A stretch of 24,458 bases of DNA from an uncultured Oscillospiraceae bacterium (GTDB lineage: Bacteria > Bacillota > Clostridia > Oscillospirales > Oscillospiraceae). Below are positions 7,413-15,500 of this stretch, in pieces. The position numbers and the translations under genes are program-made. Each line of letters begins with the position of its first letter. The first letter of the stretch is position 1. The notes beneath the pieces are model-generated. The model did not search any database. It had not been told where the DNA came from and was given only the letters and a program-made list of their open reading frames with translations. Where the stretch lies: NCBI GenBank assembly GCA_900754515.1, contig CAAEDD010000063.1:1-24458 (forward strand), in the 5' to 3' direction.

Positions 7413-7456
7413 AATATAGAAAGCGGCTCAGAAAAATCTGAGCCGCTTTCTATATT
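7413..7456. terminator. bidirectional hairpin terminator between convergent genes
   Basis: A 19-bp perfect stem (7413-7431 with 7438-7456) around an AAAAAT loop. The outer part is A/T-rich on both sides, so it gives U-rich ends in both directions. It separates the plus-strand ABM gene from the convergent minus-strand lipoprotein gene. Confidence 0.85.
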
Positions 7457-7487
7457 CAGTGCCCTCTTTCGAGGATGCTTTGTTTTT

Positions 7488-8216
7488 CTATGCCACTTTG
7501 TTCAGCACCAGGGGATAGAACTCCTTCATGTCGCTGGCTATCCCGGCCGGCCCTGCGGTAATGGTCAGGGTATCTCCCTCGACTGTATAGGGGTCATAAA
7601 CCTCGTCAAAGATCTCGCCGTCAAGCCCGTTGGAGAGATAGAGGCGCCCATCTTTTGTCTTGTAATTTCCCTCAGAGCTGAACGCATCTTCCGACAGATA
7701 GGTATCAAGTGAGCCGCTCAGAACCATATCCACATACGAGTTCATGTCTATACCCAAAGCCTCGGAAATGGCCTCATCCATGGAAACTCCCATGAGCGCT
7801 TCCAGGTCCTCAACGCTGTTTATCTCCTGATCCATGCCCATCTGCACCAAGGTCTCTACAAGAAGGACAAAGAAAAAGTCGTTAAAATATTCCGTCACGG
7901 AAGCTTTCAAATTGTCCATGGTATTTTGCCTGTCCGCCGCATCTATGCCCGCGCTGTAGGTGCCATCCTCATTAAATACCATGGTGTATTTCAGGCTGAA
8001 ATCATCCACATAATCCGCCAGGCGGGGCATCTGCCTGCCTTCGCTGAGGATTGCGTCATAGGCAGTGAGTATATTGTCCACTGTTTCCACAAGCTCATCC
8101 TTCATATCCAGCCTGCACTCCCAGGTGCCGATCACATCGCTTTTCCCGCAGGCGCTGAGGCTCAGTGCCATAGCCAGTACCAGCAGCAGGGCGACCGCTT
8201 TTCTCAGTTTTTTCAT
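7488..8216 (-). CDS. putative lipoprotein of unknown function
   Basis: A 242-residue exported protein. The N terminus MKKLRKAVALLLVLAMALSLSAC is a lipoprotein signal with lipobox LSAC and lipidated Cys23. The mature part has VIGTWECRLD, then FNEDGTYSAG, and near the end YTVEGDTLTIT, an arrangement like that of lipocalin-like beta domains in other clostridial lipoproteins. The middle is helical and acidic (residues 85-150). I do not recognise a specific family. AAGGAGAG precedes the ATG and a promoter lies 56 nt upstream. It appears to be a single-gene unit downstream of rpmB, from which it is separated by a terminator. Confidence 0.75.
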   Translation of the reverse strand: MKKLRKAVALLLVLAMALSLSACGKSDVIGTWECRLDMKDELVETVDNILTAYDAILSEGRQMPRLADYVDDFSLKYTMVFNEDGTYSAGIDAADRQNTMDNLKASVTEYFNDFFFVLLVETLVQMGMDQEINSVEDLEALMGVSMDEAISEALGIDMNSYVDMVLSGSLDTYLSEDAFSSEGNYKTKDGRLYLSNGLDGEIFDEVYDPYTVEGDTLTITAGPAGIASDMKEFYPLVLNKVA

Positions 8217-8271
8217 TCTTTTCTCTCCTTTTTTGTTTTTTCTTTTTGTTCACTCCCCTAGATATATATTA

Positions 8272-8300
8272 AAAATACCACAGCCCCGTTCCCAGGTCAA
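8272..8300 (-). promoter_or_regulatory. promoter of the lipoprotein gene
   Basis: Minus strand: TTGACC at 8300-8295, 17-bp spacer, TATTTT at 8277-8272, preceded by TGTGG (extended -10). It lies downstream of the rpmB terminator, which supports independent expression. Confidence 0.65.
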
Positions 8301-8344
8301 CTATCTTAAATCGGGCTGAAAGGATATTTCTTCCTATAGAACCG

Positions 8345-8380
8345 AAAAAAGCCCGTCTTCTAAGCAGACAGGCTTTGTTT
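8345..8380 (-). terminator. rpmB rho-independent terminator
   Basis: AAAGCC-C-GTCT (8348-8358) pairs with AGAC-A-GGCTTT (8366-8376); on the minus strand the odd pair is a G-U wobble and the stem is followed by six U residues (8350-8345). The plus strand would have a mismatch instead, so minus is the working direction. Confidence 0.8.
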
Positions 8381-8404
8381 CGGGTAATTTAAATTAAATT
8401 AAAA

Positions 8405-8593
8405 TTACACAGCGCGGGTGACCTTGCCGCTGCGGAGGCAGCGAGTGCAGACGTAAACATGCTTGGGGCTACCGTCTACGATGGCCTTGACGCGCTTCAC
8501 ATTGGGCTTCCATGCACGGTTGGTCCGTCTATGGGAGTGGCTGACCTTAATGCCAAAGGTCACACCCTTTTCGCAAAATTCGCACTTTGCCAT
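8405..8593 (-). CDS. rpmB: 50S ribosomal protein L28 (zinc-binding type)
   Basis: A 62-residue large-subunit protein. MAKCEFCEKGVTFG and YVCTRCLRSGKV provide the two CxxC knuckles of the zinc form, and VSHSHRRTNRAWKPNVKRVK is the family core. The length is normal. GGAGG lies 9 nt before the ATG. It is a one-gene unit with its own promoter and terminator, transcribed divergently from hprK. Like the L33 of this window it is the cysteine-bearing form, so both depend on zinc supply. Confidence 0.96.
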   Translation of the reverse strand: MAKCEFCEKGVTFGIKVSHSHRRTNRAWKPNVKRVKAIVDGSPKHVYVCTRCLRSGKVTRAV

Positions 8594-8641
8594 TTCTGAA
8601 GCACCTCCTTGCTTGTGTTTCGCTGATTAGACAGCTTTTAT

Positions 8642-8670
8642 ATAATAGCAGATACGAAAGTCAAATGCAA
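8642..8670 (-). promoter_or_regulatory. rpmB promoter
   Basis: Minus strand: TTGCAT at 8670-8665, 17-bp spacer, TATTAT at 8647-8642. An overlapping alternative uses TTGACT (8664-8659), 16 bp, TATAAA (8642-8637). Either would start transcription about 40-45 nt before the rpmB ATG. Confidence 0.7.
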
Positions 8671-8709
8671 GAGAAACTTTTCAATTCTGTAAACAAAAAT
8701 CAACATTTT

Positions 8710-8739
8710 CCCTTTACACGCATCCGGGCGTAAAAAGGG
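8710..8739. repeat. inverted repeat between divergent rpmB and hprK promoters
   Basis: CCCTTTACACGC (8710-8721) and GCGTAAAAAGGG (8728-8739) are complementary at 10 of 12 positions around the loop ATCCGG. Neither side has a U tract, so it is not a clear terminator; it could be an operator. Confidence 0.4.
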
Positions 8740-8751
8740 TGTTGCCAAAGC

Positions 8752-8780
8752 CGGTGAAAGCGATTAAAATGTGGTATAGA
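8752..8780 (+). promoter_or_regulatory. possible hprK promoter (extended -10)
   Basis: TATAGA at 8775-8780 preceded by TGTGG fits an extended -10. The -35 region is poor (GGTGAA at 8753-8758 with a 16-bp spacer). No other promoter is seen ahead of the long hprK-dnaE unit. Confidence 0.45.
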
Positions 8781-8810
8781 TGATTATTGCTCAGGAATGG
8801 AGATGCCGCC

Positions 8811-9749
8811 ATGATAAGCAAATATTCCGTTAAATTAAAGACTCTTGTGGAAGAACATCAGCTCAAACCCCTGCACACTTCCAAGGACTATGAGACAGCT
8901 CTCATCAAAACTACCGACGTTAACCGGCCCGCAATGCAGCTTACCGGCTTTTACAACTATTTTGACCCCCACCGGATTCAAATGATAGGGAGGGTGGAGA
9001 GCACCTATCTGGATACCCTCAGTTCGGAGCAGCGGCTCCAGACCTTTGAGCAGTTCATGCAGTACGATATCAGCGCCCTGGTCATCTGCCACGGTGTCCA
9101 GCCTTTTCCGGAATGTCTGGAGATGGCAGAAAAATATGACCGGAATCTCTTCATTACCCCTATGGATACCTCCGAATTTCAGGCCGACCTCATCAGCTCC
9201 CTCAAGACCCATCTGGCCCCCCGCATAACCACCCACGGCGTACTGGTGGAGGTCTATGGTGAGGGAGTGCTCCTCATGGGCGACAGCGGTATCGGCAAGA
9301 GTGAAACGGCCCTGGAGCTTATAAAGAGGGGACACCGCCTTATTGCCGATGATGCCGTGGATATAAAGCGTATTTCCAAGGATGAGCTTATCGGCTCCGC
9401 TCCTGAGCTTATCCGGTATTATATGGAGCTTCGCGGCATAGGTGTTATTAACGTGCGCCATATCTATGGTGTCGGTGCCGTTAAGCCGGAGACCAGTATC
9501 GATCTTGTGGTAAAGATGGAGCGTTGGGAAGAGGGCAAGGCCTACGATCGCCTCGGTCTGAGCAGCGAGACCTATGATATTCTTGGAGTCACTCTGCCCC
9601 AGGTCACCATTCCTGTGCGTCCCGGGCGGAACCTGGCTGTGATAATGGAACTGGCCGCCATGAACAACCGTCAGAAGAAGATGGGCTTCAATGCCGCAGA
9701 GACTTTGGCAGGGGCCCATGACTATGCCATCGACGCCGGATTATTTTAA
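8811..9749 (+). CDS. hprK: HPr kinase/phosphorylase
   Basis: A 312-residue enzyme that phosphorylates HPr on Ser46 and reverses this, linking sugar uptake and glycolytic state to carbon catabolite control. The N-terminal domain covers residues 1-130. His142, the Walker A loop GDSGIGKSE (157-165), Asp181-Asp182 and the HprK signature MELRGIGVINVRHIYGVG (205-222) are all present, so it should be active. The start is the ATG with GGAGAT upstream; a TTG eight codons earlier is in frame but has no support. It opens a tightly packed unit with murB, rapZ, whiA and dnaE. No HPr or Crh gene is in the window. Confidence 0.96.
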   Translation: MISKYSVKLKTLVEEHQLKPLHTSKDYETALIKTTDVNRPAMQLTGFYNYFDPHRIQMIGRVESTYLDTLSSEQRLQTFEQFMQYDISALVICHGVQPFPECLEMAEKYDRNLFITPMDTSEFQADLISSLKTHLAPRITTHGVLVEVYGEGVLLMGDSGIGKSETALELIKRGHRLIADDAVDIKRISKDELIGSAPELIRYYMELRGIGVINVRHIYGVGAVKPETSIDLVVKMERWEEGKAYDRLGLSSETYDILGVTLPQVTIPVRPGRNLAVIMELAAMNNRQKKMGFNAAETLAGAHDYAIDAGLF

Positions 9750-9768
9750 TTTTTGACTGGAGTATCCC

Positions 9769-10785
9769 ATGGAAAATCTGGAAAAAGCCATAGCCCGTAT
9801 AAAGGAGGCCATGCCCGGACTGCAACTTATGGAAAACGAGAGCATGGCCCAGCACTGTTCCTTTAAAATCGGCGGGCCCGTGCGGGCACTGGCCGTGCCC
9901 TCAGACGTGAGCAGTCTGAGCAAAATATGCTATTATCTGAAGGAAAACCAGCTTGCCCCATACATTCTGGGCAACGGCACCAATATTCTTTTTCCCGACG
10001 AAGGTTTGAAAGATCTCTTTATCATCAGCACCGCAAAACTCACAAAGATTTTTCTTCTGCCTGACGGGGCCATCTATGCCGAGGCCGGAGTCTCTCTGGC
10101 AAAACTGGCAGGTTTTGCCCAGCAAAACGGACTGAAGGGCCTGGAGTTTGCCTCCGGCATTCCCGGCAGCGTTGGCGGCGGTCTCATCATGAACGCCGGA
10201 GCCTACGGTGGGGAGCTGAAGGACACCGTTGAGAGCGTGGTTCTCTACTATCTGCCGGAGCAGCGGCTCTATGAGCTGAATAACGAACAGTGCAGCTTCG
10301 GCTACCGCAGCAGTCTGTTCCAGAAAATGGGCGGCTGTGTGCTGCTCTCTGCCGTCTTCCGTCTGGAAAAAGGGGACGGGGAGGAGATAGCCGCCAAAAT
10401 GCGGCAGCTAAATCAGCAGCGCCGGGACAAACAGCCTCTGGACCTGCCCTCCGCCGGCAGCGCCTTCAGGCGCCCGGAGGGAAATTACGCCGCCGCCCTC
10501 ATCGACCAGGCAGGGTTGAAGGGCTATCGGGTTGGCTGCGCCCAGGTGTCTGAAAAGCACGCCGGCTTTGTGGTAAACACCGGCAACGCCAGTTCCCACG
10601 ACGTCCACCAGCTCATGAGGGACGTGCGCAAAAAAGTATATGAAAACAGCGGCATTGTTCTGGAGCCGGAGATGATAATCCTGCCCCCGGACTATTGTCT
10701 GGAAGACAAGGGCCCGGCTGTCCCCCTGCATTTCATCAGCAGTCCGGGCGGAGAAGGAAGCAATCAGGGACAAGGCGAATCATAA
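9769..10785 (+). CDS. murB: UDP-N-acetylenolpyruvoylglucosamine reductase
   Basis: A 338-residue FAD enzyme that uses NADPH to make UDP-N-acetylmuramate, the second step of peptidoglycan precursor synthesis. The FAD-binding part has ILGNGTNILFPDEG and ASGIPGSVGGGLIMNAGAYGGE (129-149). The catalytic residues are Arg180 in FGYRSS, Ser231 in SAGSAFRRP and Glu299 in VLEPEMIIL. It is the type II form common in Firmicutes. After the usual end near residue 305 there is an extra tail of about 33 residues rich in Gly, Ser and Pro, without a recognisable motif. It follows hprK by 19 nt and precedes rapZ by 15 nt. Confidence 0.96.
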   Translation: MENLEKAIARIKEAMPGLQLMENESMAQHCSFKIGGPVRALAVPSDVSSLSKICYYLKENQLAPYILGNGTNILFPDEGLKDLFIISTAKLTKIFLLPDGAIYAEAGVSLAKLAGFAQQNGLKGLEFASGIPGSVGGGLIMNAGAYGGELKDTVESVVLYYLPEQRLYELNNEQCSFGYRSSLFQKMGGCVLLSAVFRLEKGDGEEIAAKMRQLNQQRRDKQPLDLPSAGSAFRRPEGNYAAALIDQAGLKGYRVGCAQVSEKHAGFVVNTGNASSHDVHQLMRDVRKKVYENSGIVLEPEMIILPPDYCLEDKGPAVPLHFISSPGGEGSNQGQGES

Positions 10786-10800
10786 CACTTTGGAGGAGCC

Positions 10801-11658
10801 ATGGAATTTTTGATAATAACCGGGCTGTCCGGTGCCGGTAAGAGCCGGGCCGCCGATGTGCTGGAGGATCTGGACTACTACTGCGTAGACAACATGCCCA
10901 TTGCCCTCATGCCACGCTTTGCCGAGCTGTGCATTGCAACTGCCGGTCGCTATGAAAAGGTGGCCCTGGTAACCGACGTGCGGGAAAAGGACGGCTTTGG
11001 ACAGCTGCTGGAGACTATAGACCAGCTTAAGGAGAGAGGCTGCAACTGCCGCATCCTATATATGGATGCCGACGTGCGCACGCTTATCCGCCGCTATAAG
11101 GAGAGCCGGCGCCCTCACCCCCTGGCCAGTCACGGCTCCTCGGTGGAGGCCGCCGTATATAAGGAGATAGAGCTTCTCGCTCCCATCAGGGAGCGGGCCG
11201 ACTACATCGTCAACAGCTCCAACCTCACCCTGGGTATGCTTCAGAGCAAGCTCTTTTCCCTCTTTGCAGGGGAGGGAGCCAAGCGGGAGATAGACGTCAC
11301 CGTGATGTCCTTTGGTTACAAGCACGGTCTGCCTATGGATGCGGATCTGGTGTTTGACGTACGTTTCCTCCCCAATCCCTATTATGTTGAGGAGCTTCGT
11401 CCTCTCAGCGGTCTGGATCTTCCGGTGGCGGAGTTTGTCTTCAGCTACCAGCAGACCCGGACATTTATGGAGAAAATCACGGACATGCTGGATTTCCTGC
11501 TGCCTCTGTATATCGAAGAAGGCAAGCTGAGCCTTACAGTGGCCATCGGCTGCACCGGCGGGCACCACAGAAGTGTGGCCATCGCCGCCGCCCTCTGCGA
11601 TCATCTGAAGGCCGAAGGTGTAAGCTCAGTGAATATAAACCGGGATATCGACAAGTAG
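10801..11658 (+). CDS. rapZ: RapZ/YvcJ family nucleotide-binding protein
   Basis: A 285-residue P-loop protein. Walker A is GLSGAGKS (residues 8-15), followed by ADVLEDLDYYCVDNMP, the family signature. The C-terminal domain ends with GCTGGHHRSVAIAAAL, the conserved part that in E. coli RapZ binds RNA and GlcN6P-pathway regulators; in Bacillus the orthologue YvcJ hydrolyses GTP and affects competence. Whether this protein acts on RNA here is not known. Position between murB and whiA is normal, but the yvcK-type gene usually found between rapZ and whiA is absent. GGAGG lies just before the ATG; the gap to whiA is 10 nt. Confidence 0.95.
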   Translation: MEFLIITGLSGAGKSRAADVLEDLDYYCVDNMPIALMPRFAELCIATAGRYEKVALVTDVREKDGFGQLLETIDQLKERGCNCRILYMDADVRTLIRRYKESRRPHPLASHGSSVEAAVYKEIELLAPIRERADYIVNSSNLTLGMLQSKLFSLFAGEGAKREIDVTVMSFGYKHGLPMDADLVFDVRFLPNPYYVEELRPLSGLDLPVAEFVFSYQQTRTFMEKITDMLDFLLPLYIEEGKLSLTVAIGCTGGHHRSVAIAAALCDHLKAEGVSSVNINRDIDK

Positions 11659-11668
11659 AGGTGCCGCC

Positions 11669-12565
11669 ATGTCCTTTTCATCAGAAGCGAAAGCCGAACT
11701 CTGTCAGCAGAAGCTGGACAGGAAATGCTGCGCCCTGGCGGAGAGCTACGGAGTACTGCTCTACTGCAACACCTTCAGCGCCAGGGAAATACGGATAATT
11801 ACTGCCAGCACTCACTTTGCCCAGCGCCTGCCCCGGCTTTTCCGCCGGGCTTTTAATCTGGGCTTCGACTCTATGCCAGCATCGGCTTCGGGCAAGCAGA
11901 GCTTCTCCATCACCGACCCGGACAAGCTCGCCCTCATCTTCGATTCCTTTGGTGCGGAGATAAGCTCCACCCTCTCCCACCACATAAACTTTGGAGTCAT
12001 AGAGGAGGACTGCTGCCGCAGCTCCTTTATAAGGGGCGCCTTTCTGGCCGGGGGCAGTGTCACCGATCCGGAAAAACGCTATCATCTGGAACTCGCCACC
12101 CCCCACCACAGCGTGAGCCGTGAGGCTTTCTCACTGCTGCTGGACATGGGCTTTTCCCCCAAGGAGACCCAGCGGGGAGGCAACTCTCTTCTGTATTTCA
12201 AGCAGTCCGACGCTATTGCCGACTTTCTCACTACCATCGGCGCTTCCCACACCGCCATGGCCATAATGACAGCCAAAGTGGAAAAGGAGATGCGCAACAC
12301 CGTTACCCGCCAGATAAACTGCGACAACGCCAACGCCGACAAAACCGTGGCTGCCGCCCAGGCTCAGCTGGCTGCCATCCGGCGCATCGCCCGGGACTAT
12401 GGGCTGGATGCCCTGCCGGAGCCTCTTCACCAGGCGGCTCTTCTGCGCATAACCAACCCCGAGGCCAGTCTCTCAGACTTGGTGCTGCTCAGCGACCCGC
12501 CGGTGACCAAGAGCTGTCTCAGCCACAGGCTGAAAAAAATAATGAATTTTAAACCAAAGGAGTAG
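11669..12565 (+). CDS. whiA: DNA-binding protein WhiA (sporulation/cell-division regulator homologue)
   Basis: A 298-residue protein with an N-terminal domain related to LAGLIDADG endonucleases (SFIRGAFLAGGSVTDPEKRYHLEL, near residues 113-140) and a C-terminal helix-turn-helix, seen in LRITNPEASLSDLVLL and KSCLSHRLKKI. The endonuclease active residues are not kept in the family; WhiA is a DNA-binding regulator, in Streptomyces of sporulation and in Bacillus affecting chromosome segregation and division. It starts 10 nt after rapZ, with AGAGGTG just upstream, and its end provides the ribosome binding site of dnaE. Confidence 0.95.
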   Translation: MSFSSEAKAELCQQKLDRKCCALAESYGVLLYCNTFSAREIRIITASTHFAQRLPRLFRRAFNLGFDSMPASASGKQSFSITDPDKLALIFDSFGAEISSTLSHHINFGVIEEDCCRSSFIRGAFLAGGSVTDPEKRYHLELATPHHSVSREAFSLLLDMGFSPKETQRGGNSLLYFKQSDAIADFLTTIGASHTAMAIMTAKVEKEMRNTVTRQINCDNANADKTVAAAQAQLAAIRRIARDYGLDALPEPLHQAALLRITNPEASLSDLVLLSDPPVTKSCLSHRLKKIMNFKPKE

Positions 12566-12567
12566 AC

Positions 12568-15500
12568 ATGGGCTTTGTTCATCTCCACGTGCATACGGAA
12601 TATTCCCTGCTGGACGGTGCCTGTCGCATAGAGCAGCTGGCAAAGGCCGTCAAAGAGCTGGGCCAGGATGCTATTGCCGTCACCGACCACGGGGTCATGT
12701 ACGGGGCAGTGGCCTTTTACAAGGCTTGCAAGGCCCAGGGCATAAAACCCATTATCGGCTGCGAGGTCTATGTGGCGCCCCGGCGTATGGATCAAAAGGA
12801 GCATGGCCTGGACAACGATTATTCTCATCTTATACTCCTCTGCAAGGACGAAACCGGTTATAAAAACCTCTGTTACCTGGTGTCCTCCGCTTTCACGGAG
12901 GGCTACTATATAAAACCCCGTATTGACTGGGCCTTGCTTCACCAGCACAGTGAAGGTCTCATCTGCCTTTCCGGCTGCGTGGCGGGAGCCATACCCCAGC
13001 TCATCATAAATGATGACTACGCCGGGGCAAAGGCCAAGGCCCTGGAGCTGCAGCAACTCTTTGGGCCGGATAATTTTTACCTGGAGATACAGGACCACGG
13101 ACTCAGAGAGGAACAGAAGGCCGCCCAGGGGCTCATCCGCCTGCACCGGGAGACAGGGATCCCCCTGGCTCTCACCAATGACGCCCACTATATCACCAAA
13201 GATGATGCCTATTATCAGGATGTGCTCATGTGCATACAGATGGGCAAGACCGTGGACGAGCCGGGACGGATGCGTTTTGAGACCCAGGAGCTGTATCTTA
13301 AAAGCGAGGAGGAAATGCGTTCCCTCTTTCCGGAGCTGCCCGAGGCTGCGGACAACACCCTGGATATAGCGGAGCGCTGCAACTTCGATTTTGAATTCGG
13401 CCACTATCATCTCCCCCGCTTCAAGCTCCCTCAGGGCGAGACTGACAGCTATGAATATCTTCGCAAGCTTTGTGAGAAGGGCTTTCAGGAGCGTTTCCCC
13501 ACTCGTCCGGAGGTACATGCCCAGCTGGATTACGAGCTGGATATGATAAAAAAGATGGGCTTTGTGGACTATTTCCTCATTGTCTCAGACTTTATAGGCT
13601 TTGCCAAGCGCAGCGGCATCCCCGTGGGGCCGGGCAGAGGCAGCGCCGCAGGCAGTGTCGTAAGCTACTGCCTGCACATTACCGACGTTGACCCAATAAA
13701 ATACAGTCTCTTCTTTGAGCGCTTTCTCAACCCCGAACGTGTTTCCATGCCGGATATAGACGTGGACTTCTGCGTAAATCGTCGGGGCGAGGTTATAGAC
13801 TATGTGAACCGTCTTTACGGCCACGACCACGTGGCCCAGATCGTCACCTTCGGCACTATGGCTGCCAGAGGTTCGGTGCGGGATGTGGCGCGGGCGCTGA
13901 ACATCAGCTACGGCGAGGCTGACCAGGTGGCAAAACAGATACCCTCCGGCCCGGGAGCTCTCAACATTACCCTGGACGAAGCCCTTCAATTATCCAAGCC
14001 TCTTAAAGAGATGTACGAGGGAGACGAAAAGCTCAAACGGCTCATCGACGTGGCCAGGGCGCTGGAGGGTATGCCCCGCCACGCCTCCACTCACGCCGCC
14101 GGAGTAGTCATCACTGAAAAACCTGTATATGAATACGTGCCCCTTGCTACCAATGACGAGGCCGTGGTCTGCCAGTACCCCATGACCACCCTGGAAGAGC
14201 TGGGGCTTTTGAAGATGGATTTTCTGGGCCTTCGGAACCTGACTGTGCTGGATGACGCGGTGCAGTTGGTGCGCCGCCACAACCCGGATTTCAGAATAGA
14301 AAACGTAAGCGAGGATGATCCGGAGACCTTTGAGATGCTCTCCGCCGGGCGCACCAGCGGCGTGTTCCAGTTGGAGAGTACGGGCATGACCGGGGTCTGC
14401 ACCTCTCTCAAGCCCAAGAGCATTGAGGACATCACTGCCATCATCTCCCTCTACCGCCCCGGCCCTATGGACAGCATCCCCCGCTTCCTGGAGTGCTCCG
14501 CCCATCCGGAGAAGATAAGCTACAAGCATGAGCTGCTGCGGCCCATACTCTCCGTCACCTATGGCTGCATAGTCTATCAGGAGCAGGTAATAGAGATATT
14601 CCGTCAGCTGGCCGGTTTCTCCCTGGGTCAGGCAGACATGATCCGCCGGGCCATGAGCAAGAAAAAGCACAAGGTAATAGACGCCGAGCGGGTGGCCTTC
14701 GTACACGGCGACCCGGAACGGAACATCCCCGGTGCCTTGGCCAGGGGCGTCAGCGAGGATGTAGCCAACAGCATTTACGACGAGATACTGGACTTTGCCA
14801 GCTACGCCTTCAACAAGGCCCACGCGGTAAGCTACGCCATCGTTGCCTACCGTACAGCCTACATGAAGCGCCACTACCCCAGAGAATACATGGCGGCCCT
14901 GCTCACCTCCGTTCTGGACAACAGTCAGAAGGTGGCCGAGTATATCGCCGAATGCCGGGAGCTGGGTATAAAGCTCCTGCCCCCGGATGTAAACGAATCC
15001 GACGCCAACTTTACCGTCTCCGGCGGCAACATCCGCTTCGGCCTGGTAGCCATAAAGGGTATAGGCTGGGGAGCCATAGACTCTCTGGTCAAGGACAGGC
15101 GCCAAAACGGCCCCTTCCAGAGCTTTGACGACTTCTGCCGAAGGATGAACGGCCGGGAACTGAACCGCCGGGCCGTGGAGAACCTCATCAAGGCCGGGGC
15201 CTTCGACAGCCTTGGCTACAAGCGCAAGGCCCTCATCCAGATAGCCGGGGCGGTGCTGGACAGTGTTGCCCAGTCCATGCGGGACAACATTGCCGGACAG
15301 CTGGATCTGTTCGGCATGGCCGACGAGGCGGAAACCGCCCCCGCCGCCGTAGCTATACCCCAGGTGGATGAATACAGTCCCATGGAGCTCATGGCTATGG
15401 AGAAGGAGACCACCGGCCTATATCTCAGCGGCCACCCTATGGACGGCTACAGGGATGCCGTGCGAAAAATGGGGGCTGTGCCCCTGGGCGCTGTGATGTC

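Noticed and set aside
12427..13518. 363-codon open frame on the minus strand opposite whiA/dnaE
   Set aside because: It lies antisense to the well-supported PHP and polymerase coding sequence, has no ribosome binding site and no recognisable domain.
13990..15105. 371-codon open frame on the minus strand inside dnaE
   Set aside because: It is a shadow of the DnaE catalytic region, with composition typical of antisense translation.
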